From: Closterium sp. NIES-65
Taxonomy: Eukaryota > Streptophyta > Zygnematophyceae > Desmidiales > Closteriaceae
Length of the DNA: 64,000 nt
Assembly (NCBI GenBank): GCA_948144175.1
Contig: CANXME010002421.1
Location: forward strand, 1-64,000
Direction of reading: 5' to 3'
Part shown: positions 22,571-32,922 of the stretch, in pieces
Numbering within the stretch: position 1 is the first letter of the stretch
Layout: each line of letters starts with the position of its first letter
Notes under the pieces: generated by a model
The model's input: the letters and a program-made list of their open reading frames with translations, nothing else
Database searches by the model: none
Told to the model about the DNA's origin: nothing
Position numbers and translations under genes: made by a program

Positions 22571-24514
22571 TCATTCTGCTTCAGGGATGGTGTGCGAGTA
22601 CCAGAAACCTCCCGGGCTGAAGTAGGGATTGAGATCCGGGGGATGTGTCCAATCGGCGAAGTTGACGATGGCGTCGCTATCTGCAGTGCCAAGGTCGGGG
22701 ACGAAATCGAGGACTAAGACGTTGTTCTTCAAAACTGCTCTTCCGATGTAGAGGCCGCCCTTCCCGTGGTACAGTTTAAACTCCTGGGTGGTGCTGTCGG
22801 CTTCTAAGTGGATGCCTTTCGCCATCAGCTGGCTGACACTCAGTAAGTTATAACCGAGTCCTTCTGCGATGAGTACCTTTGACATGTGTAGTATGACGTT
22901 TGTCTCTCTTGATTGAAGCTGAACTACTCCTTGTCGTTGTGTGCGCAGGTTCTGGTTGTTGGCGACCGTGATGACTACTCGCTGGAGTCGATGTTCGCGT
23001 TGAACGAAGCGTCCCGAGGAGCACATATGTTGTCCGCAGCAGCTGTCCAAGAACCAGGTGTCTTGCCCGGACGGTTCGCTTTGAGCGATGGCGGCGTACG
23101 TCGGATTCGGTTGGAGTGACTCGCGGCGAGGCGTCCTGTTGTCGAGCTCTTCTTCCGGTGAGTAGTGAGGTGGTGATTCGATTGTGCACGAATCAGTTAT
23201 CTTCACCATGCAATTGACAATGTTTCTTGCTCCTTGTGCAGATTGTCCTGTTGGAGTCGTTGAAGCTTGGATTGAGGTCGTCGGATTTGCTTGTGTTGAG
23301 GCAACTTGGGAGCTTGAAGGTCGGAGTTGTCGCTGTGGTGTTGTCTGACGAGACGGGCAGTGCGTGCGAGGGTGTCCCGAAGTCTTGCAGATGTGGCAAA
23401 ACGGAGGTACCGTCTTCACTTGTTGCTGTTGTCGATTGTTGTTGTTGTTGTATCGTCGCTGAGTGTGAAACGCAAACTCCGGTGCTAATGTTTTCTTCTT
23501 GTGTCTTTCTTCTTGCAGGTCCATGTCCTGCTGCTCGGCATGAATTTCGGCGCAGAGTGCCGCTTCGGAAATCCTCCCGTGTGCTCGTAATATGGTGCGA
23601 GTGGAGCGCCAGTGGGGGCCGAGACCGCCGATGACCACCGTGACAAAGGCGTCTTCTGAAATCGACCCTCCGCATCGAAGAAGCTTGTCGCGCAGTTCGC
23701 GGCAGCGGCTGATATAAGCCATGCCTTTCTCGCCTGGTTTCATTTCAATTGTTGTCAACTGCGCCATTAACCTGCTTTGATTTACGCTGTCTGTTCCTTG
23801 ATACAGGTTCTTCAGGTGGTTGTACGCGAGCTCCGCGGAGTTGCCGTAGCCTCGGTAAGTCCTGATGTTCTGCTGCTGGGTCGGGGTGATGTTTCTTAGC
23901 AGTATCGTGTACGCCATCATTGATTGATAGGTGTACTGCTGCTTCTCATATTGTGTCCCGTTTGTTGGATATGGCAGGGACCCGTCGAAGAAGCCGAGAA
24001 TCTGTGCTCCTTCCATCATCAGTTTGAACTCGAACGACCAGGTGAAGAAGTCTTTTCCGTCGAAGGGCTTTGTCGTTTGCAGCTTGAGAACATGCGCGAA
24101 TTGCGATTGAACTTGTAATGCGTCCAATGCCCTTTCTTGTCCCGGTGCAGATTGCGGTTGCGGCATGAAGCTGACGCAGCCACGCTGGGGCTCGTACGGC
24201 GCAAATGTAGGCTGCTGTTGTTGTTGTTGAATTCCGCGTGCGTAGGATGAGCCGTCGAGACTCATAAGAGTTACGTTGTTGTTGTTGCTGTTGTTTGACT
24301 GCGCAGGTACTCCTTGCTGGTGCTGCTCGTAGAAGGACATGAATGAGAAGAATTTCTCCATCATGCTTGGATCGAAGCCTGCGGGCGTTTCCGTAGACCC
24401 AGCTGCTGGTCTCGTGGTAGTCCCTTCTTCCGTCTGTAGACCAGAGACAGGAGGTGGAGTAGGGGTAGTGCCTGGAGAACCGTTGGAGGAGCTCCTCTCC
24501 TTCCTAGGAGACAT
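22571..24514 (-). pseudogene. Copia gag-protease region, copy 1
   Basis: 647 codons from ATG 24514 to an in-frame TGA at 22571. In order it has a Ser/Thr/Pro-rich start, a Gln/Asn-rich stretch, the Copia Gag core (KPFDGKDFFTWSFEFKLMM to LRDKLL), a zinc knuckle CHICKTSGHPRTHC (C-X2-C-X4-H-X4-C), and the aspartic-protease position WFLDSCCGQHM, then GLGYNLLSVSQLMAKG. The usual D-S/T-G triad reads D-S-C. The second copy has arginine (AGA) at the TGA position, so the stop is a point mutation here. Confidence 0.9.
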
Positions 24515-24564
24515 GTCTTCCTTGTATTAAGTATTAAGAGAAAAAGTAACTTTGAACTCTATCT

Positions 24565-24576
24565 GCTCTCATACCA
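24565..24576 (-). other. Primer-binding site, initiator Met tRNA type
   Basis: Immediately inside the 5' LTR the element reads TGGTATGAGAGC on the minus strand. This is one base from TGGTATCAGAGC, the usual initiator-Met tRNA primer site of plant Copia elements. Confidence 0.8.
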
Positions 24577-25011
24577 TGTTGGGCTGAGATGCCCTAGGAT
24601 CTTTGTAGAGTTAAATTTTGAGTAGGATTGTAATAGCGGAAGCGTTTGAATGAAAAGTCCTTGAACCACCTTGCGCTAGTATGTGAGGGCAAAGTGAGTT
24701 GATTCAAACAAACAAATACAAGGTTTTATATAAGAGTACAAGGAATACAAATAGATATAATTAAACTGTTTTGCTGTTGCGATTCGATACAGTGCGACTC
24801 GGGCAACTGCTCAATGTCGAGTCAGTTGTGTGTCCTTGCTGTCGCGCTGTATTTGTCAAGTCAAAGGTCGCTGACTTATGACCTTCGCGTAACCTCCAGG
24901 CGGTTACCCTAACCTCCGAGGGTTGACTCGCGATGCTTCGATTTGGACTGCTTCGCTTGTGTCCTGAGTTTCGACACGACAGAGACGCTTTAAGACTTAT
25001 TGTTCCCAACA
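24577..25011 (-). repeat. 5' LTR of Copia copy 1
   Basis: Identical termini and length (435 bp) to the 3' LTR. It contains the TATATAA-like stretch (about 24729) in its own sense or antisense direction. It would drive transcription toward lower coordinates. Confidence 0.95.
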
Positions 25012-25016
25012 ATTCA

Positions 25017-25340
25017 CACATGACGGGTGGTATTATGTACAGCATTCTTCTGGCTCACCCAGTGCTTCGGCATCGCCATCCGAAGCATGGACGTGCGGCG
25101 AGGTTCCATCCACACCCCTGGCAAGCAGGGAAGCCATGGTGTCTCAAAAAACCGACCTAGATTCTAGACTCTGGAGTGGGCTGTTCCGTCGCGTTTTGAC
25201 TGCAGTGTTGTTATGAGCTGCTGTGTACTTGGCATCTGCTAAATCATCGGCCATATGGGTACTATTGAGCTAGCGCAAGGGGAAATGCCAAAGCAGCCAA
25301 GCGCCCCTGGTCAGCCAGAACGCCGGCAACGAATTAGCAG
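25017..25340. other. Flank between Copia copy 1 and the LRR pseudogene
   Basis: The continuation after the ATTCA duplication. It contains no recognised coding sequence and is probably the original promoter side of the first LRR gene. Confidence 0.4.
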
Positions 25341-28300
25341 CCATGATGATCCCTTTTCAAGTATTTCTGACGATTTGAAGAAACGATTCTTCTCCTTGTC
25401 GCATCTAAGGGCACCAAGTTCGATACCCACGACTGTCCCAATAACGAGCCCATTCTGCAAAAGAGGATCGAGCAAGCGTTGAATGAGCACCTGCCGAGCG
25501 AGAGCGTATTGTTCGGGTTACCGGAAGCTCCTGTCGCCACAGGCTCATCGCTCACTGCCTTCCGCCACGCTCTCGTGTGCAAGCGATGGCTGCGCGTTTC
25601 CAGATCCGTGCATGCCGCCATCGTCGTGCCTCGAAACCGCTTTTTCTCCGCACGAACTCTCGCCTCGCTCCTCACCTCACCCACCTAGGGATTCCCGAAC
25701 CTTCGCCACCTGCGCGTCGTCGTAGATCGCCACCTCGTGCGATCCATCTGCGACGAATGCGGCTCGTCGCTGACCCATTTCACACTGCACCTGTACGATC
25801 GCCGACGAGTGACAACTAGTATATCAAGCTAGCAGTCAATACCGAGCAGGGGTCAGTCGACCAGCCTTGCACCGATCTCGGGCTCAGATGTCGCCGAGAT
25901 TTTCAATTCCTGCACGCGACTGGTCAATCTGGATTTAAGATTCGGAAAAGGTGTTTCTGAAATTCCAGCTTCCATCAGCCGCTTACAGCAGCTTACGCGC
26001 CTCAGCATGAGCTTCAGTAACGTTACCGGGTTACCAGAGGAGCTTTGCGGCTTGTTGGGACTGAAGCAGTTACTAATCGTGTCGCCGTCTCTTCGCGAGC
26101 TGCCTATTTCGTTCGACTGTCTCACCTCCCTGGAGCATCTCTCTCTTCGCAACTGCTTAATAGGCCAACTCCCGAGCGATTTAGGCCAGCTTCGTAACAT
26201 CAAGATCCTAAGCCTCTCGTATCTGCGTCGCCTCATTGCTCTTCCGGAATCCATCTGTCAACTGCCCGCGCTCTCCCACCTTTCTATCGACCATTGTCGC
26301 CGATTCGCCATGCTACCCGAGAATCTATTCCAGCTGCCCGACCTAGATACGCTGCATCTAGACGATCTGCCTGCTCTCACTTCGTTTCCCGATTCGTTCG
26401 GCAGGCTGCCCGCTGGCCAACCCTTGGGATCTCCAGCCCTCCGGAGTCTCACCATCCACGACTGCAAACGCCTATCCTCGCTGCCGGAATCTATCGGCCA
26501 GTTTTCCGCTCTCCAGCAGTTTCGCCTGAAGTTTCTTGATCGACTTACGGCTCTTCCGCATTCCCTGGGGTTCCTTATGGCACTGAAGGAGTTGAAAGTG
26601 GTTGAGTGCGCCAATCTCGTGAACCTCCCAGAGTCTGTATCCGCCATGGGAGCGCTCACAAGCCTCATTCTTGACGGCTGCTCTTTTTCAGGCCTGCCCG
26701 GAGACATTGGGCAGCTGCAAAACTTGGTCACTGTGAAGCTGTTTTCTACAAGCCTTTCTCACCTGCCTGACTCGTTCGGGCAGCTAGGGCAGCTGAAAGA
26801 GCTGACCATTTACGAATGCTACAACCTATTCGAGCTCCCTGCCTCGTTCACCAACCTCTCTTCATTAGAAACCCTACTCATCTATGGTGGATCCTCGCTC
26901 ATTGACTTGCCTCTGGGTTTCGAGAATCTGCCGAAGCTCCGCACACTAGAGCTGCTAAACTGCGGCATGCCGTACCTGCCCGATAGGTTCGGTGAGCTGC
27001 CGAACCTGGAGATTCTCAAAGTGCAAAGTACTGACACATACACCAATGAAGGCCAGGAGATTTAGTTGGACGGATTCTGCTCCCTGCGTAGCTTTCCCCC
27101 CTCCTTCAGCCTGCTCACGCGCCTGGAGCAAATGATTATAGATGGGTGTCGGGTGCTGAAGGAGCTTCCAAGCGGCATGGGCAGTCTGTGCAGCCTCAAG
27201 GTCCTGAAAGTGGAGAAGTGCAAGCAGTTAAAGGTCTTTCCGTCCTTCCTGCCCTCTGCTGAGGCCAGTGCCCCAGTTGACGGATCTTCTGCTCCTGCTG
27301 CCACCTTTGCTGCTGCTGCTGCCTCATTTTCTGCCACCCCAGCTGCTCCCACCTCAGCTGCTGCCACTTCAGCTGCTCCCACCTCATTTGCTGCCACTTC
27401 AGCTGCTGCCACCTCATTTACTGACACCTCCTCCTTTTCCACCACCATCACTCCACTCCCACTACTTCAAGAACTACTAATTTCATCCTGCCCAAAGCTA
27501 ACAAACCTTCCAGAAGGCCTCCATCTGCTGCCTAGGCTGAAGCATTTCACGCTCGAAAAATGCACTAGCCTAAAACTCGACAACTCAAGCACCAACTCAG
27601 TTTCTTCATTCCCCTCCTCCCATTCGAGCCCCCCATTAGCAGCGCCTATCTCCCTTCCGCCATCTGTTTCAACTATTATCATCTCAAATGTCTTCAAGTC
27701 AGCTCACTACCTCCCGGAATCCATCCTTTCCCTTGACCACCTTCGTCACTTGAACCTATATGACCTCCGATTTCTCACGCACCCTAAACCCCAGCTAAAG
27801 CCGAAGCTGAAGAGGAGGGCACACCTCATGCTCCTCTGATTGAGCTTTCGCGAATGCCTGGATCGATTGAGCAGGCTGGGTTGGGGCGCCTGTCGTCGCT
27901 GGTGCACCTTCACATTGTCAACACCAACCTCCCCGCGCTTCCGGAAAACCTAGGCGATCTGAGGGAGCTGGTGGTACTGCTGCTAGAGAAGTGCCATGCC
28001 ATGACATCCCTCCCCTCCTCCATCGTTACCCTTCCCAAACTGCAGCAGATTGATCTCAAGTCCCTTCCTCTGCTGACTCACCTGCCCGAGAATCTCGGGC
28101 AGCTGAAGGCACTCAATGAGTTGGGTTTGGATCCATGTAAAACCCTGCAGGACCTTCCTTCTTCCTGCACTCTGCTCTCCTCCCTCATACAACTCAGCAT
28201 CATCAACTGTCTGAAAATTACTTGTCTTCCAGAATCTCTATCGTCCTTCTCCCGCCTTTCCTCTCTCAAACTCAGGCTATGAGGGCCCTACCCAGCGACT

Positions 28301-28428
28301 TGGGCAGTTTGTCCTGTCTGAGGGAGGTGGATCTGGACGGGTGTACGCGTCTGAAGGAGCTGCCACACTCGCTGGTGGATAGGATGAATGTGATTACAGT
28401 GAAGGGTTCTTGGGGAAAGAGGTGGTAA
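25341..28428 (+). pseudogene. F-box/leucine-rich-repeat pseudogene (tandem copy A)
   Basis: Parallels the intact neighbour at 28981. The F-box-like remnant (SISDDLKK) and FRHALVCKRWLRVSRSV (about 25555-25610) are followed by an in-frame stop after LLTSPT (25688), and frames shift before 26007. An LRR block of LPESIGQLxxLxxL repeats runs 26007-27062, stops at TAG 27063, and continues in frame to TGA 27837. A second shift leads to 27854-28282 and a third to 28222-28428, ending VKGSWGKRW like copy B (VKGSWGKSW). There is no NB-ARC, TIR or kinase. Several independent lesions make it a decayed duplicate. Confidence 0.85.
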
Positions 28429-28980
28429 TGTGGGAGGTGCTGTTTGGGAGAGAGGGATAAAGCATGGAGGGTACTCGTGGAGCAAGATTGGCTTCGAAGA
28501 CGGGAGGGATCCTATTACCGTAGCATCAGTGTTGACATTTAAAGGTTCTTATTTATTAGTAGAGAGAGAGGTGTACGGTGTACCACAGCAATAGCCTGCT
28601 GGCAAATTCATTCATTTTCAGAATGTGAAGTGTGACATTTCACTTTCACAACTAAGTTACTCTGGTGGAAATATGGTAGCATGTGGCATCTCAAGCGATT
28701 GTGACACTACATTTTGTATTGCTTCCGTTCAGGTCTCCATAAGTCAGCCTAAAAACGTTGATTTTCTTTCTAAGACGAATACCCTCTCTTGAGGAATGCC
28801 CTCTCTTCACCGCTTGAAACCGCCCAATTCGCCTGAATACCAATCCTGTTGCGACAATTTTCACAACCATCACTCGTCCTTCATTTCTCGAGAATTTCAA
28901 TCGTAGGTTGCACCTTCACGGCTCGATTCGACGCGTCACCTCGTTCCATACTGCCAGGTTCACAGGCAGAGTAGGAGATA
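28429..28980. repeat. Intergenic spacer with duplicated 3' flank
   Basis: After the stop, GTAGCATCAGT, GCATTTA-type sequence and GCCTGCTGGCAAAT recur in order after copy B (about 32385-32457). ACTACATTTTGTA-TGCTTCC at about 28706 recurs at about 46286, beyond the outer Copia. The tandem duplication therefore included about 300 bp of 3' flank. No gene is seen here. Confidence 0.75.
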
Positions 28981-31900
28981 TGACGAGTGGTGATCAATTC
29001 TCCCAGTTGTCTGATGATCTGCTTTGCTCGATCCTTCTTCTCGCCGCGTCCGCGACAACCATTAGATTTGACGGCCACTATTCTGATTTTAGTAACGAGG
29101 ACATTCTGCGAGACGCGATCAGCAAAGCATTGGACGAATCTCTGCCGTCGGAGAGTGCGTGGGTTGACACCACGCGAGAATCACGTGTGGTTACCGCTTC
29201 TTCGCTCGTCTCCTTTCGCCACGCGCTGGTCTGCAAGCGATGGCTGCGCGTCGCCAGATCCGTGCATCCCGCCATCGTTGTGCCTTGCGATCGCTTCTTC
29301 TCTTCCCAAACTCTCGGCTCGCTCCTCACTTCACCCACCTCGGGATTCCCGAACCTTCTCCATCTGCACCTCGGCAAATTCGCGACGGACGTTGTAGATC
29401 GCCACCTCGTGCGATCCGTCTGCGACGGATGCGAGTCCTCCGTGACGCATCTTACGATGCATCTGTACGATCGTCGGCTGGCGACACGCGTGCAGGAAGG
29501 CGAGATCAGAGGCATAGCGCGGCGCGGCCCTGCGGCGTTATCGCCCTCCGATGTATCCGAGATCTTCGATTCCTTCTCGCGATTGGTCAATCTGGATCTA
29601 CGGCTGGCAGACGGCGTTCCCACGCTGCCTCCTTCCATCAGCCGCTTGCAGCAGCTGACGCGGCTCAGCATGCGATCAACATACAGCGTAACCGGGCTAC
29701 CAACGGAATTCGGCTGCTTGTCGCGATTGAAGCGGTTGGAGTTTAGACTAGATTTCCTTGAAGCTCTGCCCGACTCCATCTGCGATCTAACGGCTCTGGA
29801 GCATTTGGAGCTTCACAGATCCCACGTCTCTCACCTACCCGAGAATTTCGGGCAGCTGCGAAACCTAAAGAGCCTCACGCTCGCGTTTGTAGACGGTCTG
29901 CGTGAGTTGCCCGAATCCTTCTGCGAGCTACCGGCCCTCACGCGGTTTTCGCTTCTTTACTGCTATGACTATATTAAGCTGCCCGTGAACTTTCTTCAGC
30001 TGTCAAGTTTGGAAGCGGTAGAAATTTCGAGTCTATCCGACTTCACTTCGTTTCCTGACTCGTTCGGGCATCTGCCCGCCCTGCAGGAGTTTCGTCTTCA
30101 AAACTTCAATTTCTCGCAGCTCCCAGCCTCCCTTTCCTCCAGTCAAACCCTCCGTAGCTAAATGATCAGCAACTGTGGAAGCACGACGGCCCTGCCAGAA
30201 GATTTTGGCCGAATCTACACTCTAGAGTGCCTGAAATTAGAAAATTTGGAGGATTTTAGGGTTATTCCGGACTCTATCGGCCAGCTATCTCAACTTAAGG
30301 AGCTGAATGTGATTGGCTGCTGCGAGCTTTCTACCTTCCCACAGTCCGTCTCCGCTATGGAGTCACTCACAAGCCTCGTTCTTGGTGCCTGCGACCTTCA
30401 GGAGCTGCCCGGAGACATCGAGCAGCTCTCGAACCTGGTTTTGCTGAAGCTGTCCAGTAACAAGCTCGTTACTGTGCCCGACTCGATCGGGCAGCTGGGG
30501 AAGCTGAAGAAATTAATATTCATGGAATGCAACAGCCTGATTGAGCTTCCAAATTCCTTCACCAATCTCGACTCCTTGGAAACATTTTTCATCCACGGCG
30601 GGGCTTCCCTAGTAGACCTCCCTCCAGGCTTTGAAACCCTCCCAAAGCTACGTACTCTCTACCTCTTCAACTGCGTCTTCACGAGCCTGCCAGACAGGTT
30701 TGGGGACCTTCCCAGCCTGGAAGTGCTCAGGATCGGGACAAAGGCAACATACAGCCCAAATAGGCTGGAGACCAGGAGCGAATCAGATTACGGGCCTGAG
30801 CTGGAAGGCGCCTGCGCCCTCCACATGCTTCCCCAGTCCCTGGTTCGCCTCACAGGCCTGGTAGAGCTCGTTTTGGAGGGGTGTGAGCTGCTGGAGGACT
30901 TGCCGCCAGGCATGGGGGGGCTGGCCAGCCTAAGAGTGCTCCATGTTAAGAATTCCCCTCAGCTGCGGCTCTTCCCGTCGCTGCTCTCCTCGCCCATTCA
31001 CAACCCTGCCGGAGATTCTTCTACTCTCAAGACAGACCTCCCTGCTGCTGCTGCTGCTGCTACTGCTACTGCTACTGCTGCTGCCGCTGATGCTGCTGCT
31101 GCTGCTGCCACTGATGCTGCTGCTGCTGCCGCTGCTGCTGCTGCTGCCGCTGATGCTGCTGCTGCTGCCGCTGATGCTGCTGCTGCTGCCGCTGCTGCCG
31201 GTGCTCCCCCATTTCCATCGCTGGAGCAGCTGGAGATATCTGACTGCCCGCGCCTGGAGAGTCTTCCAGAGGGCCTGCATCTGCTGCCTAGGCTGGAACT
31301 CCTCGCTCTTGAAGACTGCCCCAGTCTAGAGCTCACACACCAGCTCACGCACCAGAGCCCCTTGCCACCACCCACATCCCCGCCCCCATCGACCTCCTCC
31401 TCCTTCCGTCCTCTGGTTGCGCCCATCTCCCTTCCGACTTCCATGAAAACCATCATCCTCTCTAATGTCTTCCAGTCAGCCCAGTACCTTCCAAAATCCT
31501 TGTTTTCCCTCACCCAACTCACCCACTTGAACATCTACGACATTCCGTCTCTCCAACAGCTTATTTCCCCTCCGCTTGTTACCCAGTCCTCAGTCCACGC
31601 TCAAACCACTCACGATGACCAATCTGAAAGATTCTATTCCGATTCTGATATGGCGGTCAGATTGGATCTCCTATCTTCTCTGCAGCATCTTCACATCGCC
31701 CTCTCCATCCTTTCAGCACTCCCCGAAACATTGGGCGATCTGGTGCAGCTGAGAGTGCTGCTGCTCGAGGAGTATCCTGCCATGGCCTCCCTTCCCACGT
31801 CCCTCACTAGCCTCACCAATCTCCAACAACTGACACTCAATTCACTCCCTTTGCTGACCCACCTGCCCGAGGATATCGGGCAGCTTAAAGCTCTGCGCGA

Positions 31901-32288
31901 TCTGAGTCTGGAGTCGTGCCAAGCGCTTAAAGCCCTGCCGCCCTCCGTCACCCTCCTCTCCTCCCTCGTGCGTCTCACCATCGTCGAGTGTCCTAATTTC
32001 ACCCGCCTCCTGAATTCCATCTCCTCTCTCTCCAGCCTTGCCTCTCTCACACTGAAACGGCTTGCATTCCTCTGCCGCCTCCCCTCCTCTCTCTCCCTCC
32101 CATGCCTTAGAAAGCTCTCCCTGCAAGGATGCAAGCGCCTGAGGGCCCTGCCCTGCGACTTGGCCAGTTTGTCCTGTCTGAGGGAGGTGGATCTGGACGG
32201 GTGCGTGCATCTGAAGGAGCTGCCACAATCGCTTGTGGATAGAATGAATGTGATTGAAGTAAAGGGTTCTTGGGGAAAGAGCTGGTAA
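28981..32288 (+). CDS. F-box-like leucine-rich-repeat protein with one in-frame TAA (copy B)
   Basis: ATG 28981 (MTSGDQFSQ) starts an F-box-like segment LSDDLLCSILLLAAS, and FRHALVCKRWLRVARSV follows at about residues 80-95. Then come at least 20 leucine-rich repeats of the LPDSIGQLxxLKELxxxxC type. A poly-Ala insert (31036-31205, GCT/GCC codons) interrupts the LRR array. It ends VKGSWGKSW. The frame is open for 1102 codons except for TAA 30159-30161, where the repeat pattern LRSLxIxxC expects Leu; TTA to TAA is one substitution. The likely role is substrate recognition in an SCF ubiquitin ligase or a PIRL/SHOC2-like scaffold; neither is proven. Either the gene is newly inactivated, or a small intron or assembly error hides the stop. 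Confidence 0.72.
31036..31205 (+). repeat. GCT/GCC trinucleotide repeat coding poly-Ala
   Basis: About 57 codons of almost pure Ala with Thr and Asp interruptions inside the LRR region of copy B. The equivalent site in copy A (27290-27450) is a looser Ala/Thr/Ser/Pro tract, so the site expanded after duplication. Confidence 0.9.
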
Positions 32289-32470
32289 TGTGGGCGGGAG
32301 GTGCTGTTTGGGAGGAAGGGATATTGCATGGAGGGTACCAGTGGAGCAGGGTTGGCTTTGATGCTGGGATCCTAGCTATAACGGTAGCATCAGTATCGGC
32401 ATTTATAGATCCTAATCAGCAGAGAGGTGTAGCATGGCTTTAGCCCGCTGGCAAATGTTACGGTGAATGT
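32289..32470 (+). other. 3' flank of LRR copy B, site of Copia insertion
   Basis: Putative 3' UTR that matches the flank of copy A. The outer Copia element interrupts it after AATGT (32466-32470), and the flank resumes at 46171. Confidence 0.6.
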
Positions 32471-32475
32471 TGTGT

Positions 32476-32922
32476 TGTTGGGCTGAGAAAATAGCCCTTA
32501 GGATCTTTGCAGGGGTGAACTCTGGGTAGAACTGATGTAGTAGCGGAAGCGTTTAATGAAGAGTTGTGAACCACCTTGCGCTAGTATGTGAGGGCAAAGT
32601 TGATTAATTAAAGTAAAGAGATACAAGATTATATATGAATACAGGGAATATGAAAAGACACAGTTGTAACTACTTTACTGTTGCTGTTGCGGTTCGATAT
32701 AGTGACGACTCGGGCAACTGCTCTGTAACGAGTCAGTTGTGTGTCCTTGCTGACGCGCTGTACTTGTCAGGTCAAAGGTCGCTGACCTTTGACTTTTGCG
32801 TAACCTCCGACAGTTGCTTCAACCTCCGAGGGTTGACTCGCTGGTGCTTCGATAGTGTTTTGCTTCGCTTGTGTCTTGGTGTTTCGACACGACAGAGGCG
32901 CTTAAGTTAGTTGTTTCCAACA
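32476..32922 (-). repeat. 3' LTR of Copia copy 2
   Basis: Starts TGTTGGGCTGAGAAAATAGC and ends TTTCCAACA, related to but distinct from the copy 1 LTR. Confidence 0.93.

Larger units (their letters stand above)
18939..25011 (-). mobile_element. Ty1/Copia LTR retrotransposon, copy 1 (complete, inactive)
   Basis: A 6.07-kb element between 435-bp LTRs (18939-19373 and 24577-25011), flanked by the 5-bp target duplication ATTCA (18934-18938 and 25012-25016). The order on the minus strand is PBS, gag, protease, integrase, reverse transcriptase, RNase H, PPT, which is Copia order. The whole gag-pol is one frame from 24514 to 19352 broken only by TGA at 22571-22573 and TAA at 20306-20308. The LTRs differ at about ten sites by eye, so insertion is not very recent. 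Confidence 0.96.

Noticed and set aside
25341-32288. NLR disease-resistance genes
   Set aside because: LRRs look similar, but there is no NB-ARC, P-loop, TIR or coiled-coil head; the N-terminus is F-box-like.
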